64,000 nt of DNA from JAFLTL01 sp964389525 (GTDB lineage: Bacteria; Bacteroidota; Bacteroidia; Bacteroidales; Muribaculaceae): positions 273,795-337,794 of the forward strand of contig CAYMEX010000001.1 of NCBI GenBank assembly GCA_964389525.1, in the 5' to 3' direction. The translations under genes and the position numbers were made by a program. This document shows, piece by piece, positions 62,062 through 64,000 of this stretch. Under the pieces are notes generated by a model. That model was not told the DNA's origin, searched no databases, and worked only from the letters and a program-made list of their open reading frames with translations. Each line of letters begins with the position of its first letter. The first letter of the stretch is position 1.

Positions 62062-62850
62062 ATGAAAGTTTTTTTTCTGGCTGCATTGTTGGCCGTCGGG
62101 ATGAATGCCTCTCTAATGGGGCAGTCGGTCGCTGACGAGTCGCTGACTTATGGTGTGATGTTTAAATGGGGTATCATCGAGAAGGAGGCCGGGCTGATAC
62201 AGCTCAACACCGATGTGAACCGCGACGAGGGTTATTTCACGTCGGTGATGACCGGCGCTTCGACAAGTATCGCCGACAAGATATATACGGTGAGGGACAC
62301 TCTTATGGGCAAGATGATGCTCGAGAGCCTTGAGCCGGTCTATTATGAGAAGATCGCGCATGAGGGCGGTGAGTTCAGACGCGACGAGATAACCTACATG
62401 CGCGACGGGAGCGGGGAGGTGTCGGCCAAAACGCTGCTCAGAAAGGTCGACAAGAAAGGCAACTCCACTATGGGGGAGAATCTGCTCACGGCGTCGGGCA
62501 TCACGCTCGACATGCTCAGTGCTTTCTATTATATGAGGCATCTCGATTATCCGAACATGAAGCCCGGCGAGTCGGCTGTATTCAATATCTTCTCGGCTCG
62601 TCGCAAGGAGCTTCTGCGTATAACGTATCTCGGAACCGACAGCCTGAAATTCGGCAAGAACGGTGCGCTTGTGCCGACGTATCATATCTCATTCACGTTT
62701 ACTTACGATGATAAGAAGAAGGAGCAGTCGTCTGATCCGATCGAGGCGTGGATGGCTCAGGACGAGGCGCGAACGCCATATCAGGTCGTAGGCAAGCTGC
62801 CGATAGGCAAGATAAGGTGCAGGCTTAAAACTGATAAAGTGACAGAATGA
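62062..62850 (+). CDS. DUF3108 family exported protein
   Basis: This 262-residue protein has a signal peptide at residues 1-21 (LMGQS). The mature part starts SLTYGVMFKWGIIEKEAGLIQL, the DUF3108 pattern, whose function is unknown. The long frame upstream (to 61918) lies inside crcB and is not coding. Its stop overlaps the start of rnhB by 4 bases. Confidence 0.83.
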   Translation: MKVFFLAALLAVGMNASLMGQSVADESLTYGVMFKWGIIEKEAGLIQLNTDVNRDEGYFTSVMTGASTSIADKIYTVRDTLMGKMMLESLEPVYYEKIAHEGGEFRRDEITYMRDGSGEVSAKTLLRKVDKKGNSTMGENLLTASGITLDMLSAFYYMRHLDYPNMKPGESAVFNIFSARRKELLRITYLGTDSLKFGKNGALVPTYHISFTFTYDDKKKEQSSDPIEAWMAQDEARTPYQVVGKLPIGKIRCRLKTDKVTE

Positions 62851-63440
62851 AGGAACGGGTATTGTTGCCTGCGTCGCTGATTGAAGGCGTGGGGGAGGCC
62901 GGATGCGACGAGGTGGGACGTGGCTGTCTAGCAGGGCCGGTGGTGGCTGCCGCAGTGGTTCTGCCTGACGGTTTTACGCATCCGCTTCTCAGGGACTCAA
63001 AGACGCTGAGCGAGGCGCGTCGCCGCGAAGCCCGCGATGTGATCATTGAAAATGCAATTGACTGGTGTGTGGCGGAGGTCAGCGCTGTGGAGATCGACAG
63101 GATAAATATACTTAACGCCTCGATACTTGCGATGCATAAGGCTCTTGACGGACTGAAACGTGCCCCGGGACACATAAGTGTCGACGGCAACCGCTTCAAG
63201 CCTTGGCGTGATGTGGCTCACACGACTGTGGTGAAGGGTGACGGTAAGCTTGCCAATATCGCCGCAGCATCAATTCTTGCCAAAGTGCATCGCGATGATC
63301 TGATGTCGTCGTTGCATATGGCTATGCCTATATATGGGTGGGATGACAACAAGGGGTATCCGACGCGTGCGCATCGTGAGGCGATAGCGAAATGGGGGCC
63401 ATCGGCGTGGCATCGGATGTCTTTTACGCTCGTGAAATAG
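62847..63440 (+). CDS. rnhB: Ribonuclease HII
   Basis: RNase HII removes RNA primers and single ribonucleotides from DNA. The 197-residue protein has GCDEVGRGCLAGPVVAAAV with the first catalytic Asp-Glu, LRDSKTLSEARR, VDGNRFKPW, and VVKGDGKLANIAAASILAKVHRDDLM with the later acidic ligands. It is the last protein gene before the rRNA operon. Confidence 0.96.
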   Translation: MKERVLLPASLIEGVGEAGCDEVGRGCLAGPVVAAAVVLPDGFTHPLLRDSKTLSEARRREARDVIIENAIDWCVAEVSAVEIDRINILNASILAMHKALDGLKRAPGHISVDGNRFKPWRDVAHTTVVKGDGKLANIAAASILAKVHRDDLMSSLHMAMPIYGWDDNKGYPTRAHREAIAKWGPSAWHRMSFTLVK

Positions 63441-63463
63441 GGTTAGCGTATAAAATATCGGCG

Positions 63464-63492
63464 GGGAGCGGAACTTTTTTTGTTTCGCTCCC
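63464..63492. other. Stem-loop after rnhB, possible transcript end
   Basis: GGGAGCGGAA pairs with TTTCGCTCCC (one G-T pair) around a loop containing seven T bases. There is no T-run after the stem on the plus strand, so it is not a classical terminator. Confidence 0.4.
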
Positions 63493-63554
63493 TGTTGATT
63501 TATAGTGTATTGTGGTGGATGTTGCAATTTTCTTTGAAAAAAGTTGCGAAAAAG

Positions 63555-63586
63555 TTTGGTGGGTGTGGAAAGAAGGTGTAACTTTG
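63555..63586 (+). promoter_or_regulatory. rRNA operon promoter P1
   Basis: TTTG (63555-63558) and TAACTTTG (63579-63586) are separated by exactly 20 bases, an exact consensus match. It lies about 370 bases before the 16S gene. Confidence 0.8.
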
Positions 63587-63683
63587 CACCCGCAAATGAG
63601 GGACAGAGGTTCTGAAGAACAAGCGGCGCAGGCTGAATGTTCAGTGCAAAAAGAAAAAGTTTTGAAAAAAAAATGAAATTTGA

Positions 63684-63715
63684 TTTGCGCAAATGAATTT
63701 TTGGTTTTACCTTTG
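63684..63715 (+). promoter_or_regulatory. rRNA operon promoter P2
   Basis: TTTG (63684-63687) and TACCTTTG (63708-63715) are again exactly 20 bases apart. P1 and P2 are 129 bases apart. The leader after P2 holds a CCGGTAATACCGG hairpin and a purine-rich stretch. Confidence 0.82.
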
Positions 63716-63954
63716 CAAAGTTTTCGCGACGTCCGGACGACGGAATCGCGAGGATTGAAAGAGAAGATTGAAAGAATTGCATCGAGACGAAAGTAGTACA
63801 ACGAAGTCAATTTCCTGTTCCGGTAATACCGGGAATGACAGGAGTTTCTTTTAAACTTTCAACAAACGAGTGAGTTTTGAGCAGGTCGGCACGATGAGTG
63901 CTTCGACGAAGGACAGCAATCAAAAATTGGAATCTGAAAAACAACAGATAAACA

Positions 63955-64000
<46 letters not shown>

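Overview
The window looks like a chromosomal segment of a gut Bacteroidales bacterium, probably Muribaculaceae-like. The evidence is a SusC/SusD pair, glycine-lipid synthase genes (glsA/glsB), a PorZ-like type IX secretion protein, GH92 and GH127 enzymes, many DUFs typical of Bacteroidetes, and promoters of the Bacteroidetes type (TTTG, about 20 bases, TAnnTTTG) instead of -35/-10 boxes. Base composition is fairly GC-rich with mostly NNC/NNG codons. The species assignment is inference.

Layout. 1-6.4 kb: 3' truncated recJ, a C-terminal processing peptidase followed by porZ, and a divergent diacylglycerol-kinase-family gene. 6.4-7.15 kb: a non-coding island packed with small hairpins. 7.15-12.9 kb: a DUF2400 gene, then queG, polysaccharide deacetylase and a DUF2723 membrane protein on the minus strand. 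13.4-21 kb: a secreted glycan-degrading operon (GH127, GH92, GH127) and msrA. 21.2-25.7 kb: parC, a DUF3316 gene and an S41 lipoprotein. 26-44.97 kb: a long plus-strand housekeeping run: yqeY, serS, GT9, M28 peptidase, polyprenyl synthetase, tatD, menD-menB-menC-menE, glsA-glsB, a Wzi-like porin, a lipoprotein, a DEAD-box helicase, a DUF3256 gene, xseA-xseB. 45.1-48.1 kb: minus-strand kdsC-like, DUF2520, nitroreductase and a membrane HU-SPOR protein. 48.4-53.1 kb: two Gfo/Idh/MocA oxidoreductases, a DUF1080 lipoprotein and a sugar epimerase-like lipoprotein, ending in a clear terminator. 53.1-54 kb: a second hairpin-rich non-coding island. 54-56 kb: DUF4252, ECF sigma factor, membrane anti-sigma candidate, DUF4252. 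56.3-61.4 kb: susC/susD. 61.6-63.4 kb: crcB, a DUF3108 gene, rnhB. 63.55-64 kb: two tandem, near-perfect rRNA promoters and the first bases of a 16S rRNA gene.

How genes work together. The men genes plus the polyprenyl synthetase make most of menaquinone; no menF or menA is in the window. glsA/glsB make glycine lipids. The GH127/GH92/GH127 operon should trim arabinofuranosyl and alpha-mannosyl residues from glycans. The Gfo/Idh/DUF1080/epimerase set fits an oxidation-assisted (3-keto sugar) route of glycoside cleavage.

The most unusual material is non-coding. (1) A run of 12 G bases sits between a perfect inverted repeat and the -7 box of susC, a layout expected of slipped-strand phase variation. 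(2) Four intergenic loci share a hairpin core whose flanking arms differ in sequence but remain self-complementary; two of them carry 28-base terminal inverted repeats and one carries 34-base ones. (3) Several short palindrome families (called A, C and D below), a 9-base TAGCT periodic repeat (B), and triloop hairpins fill the gaps between genes. All reading was by eye; no database search was run.
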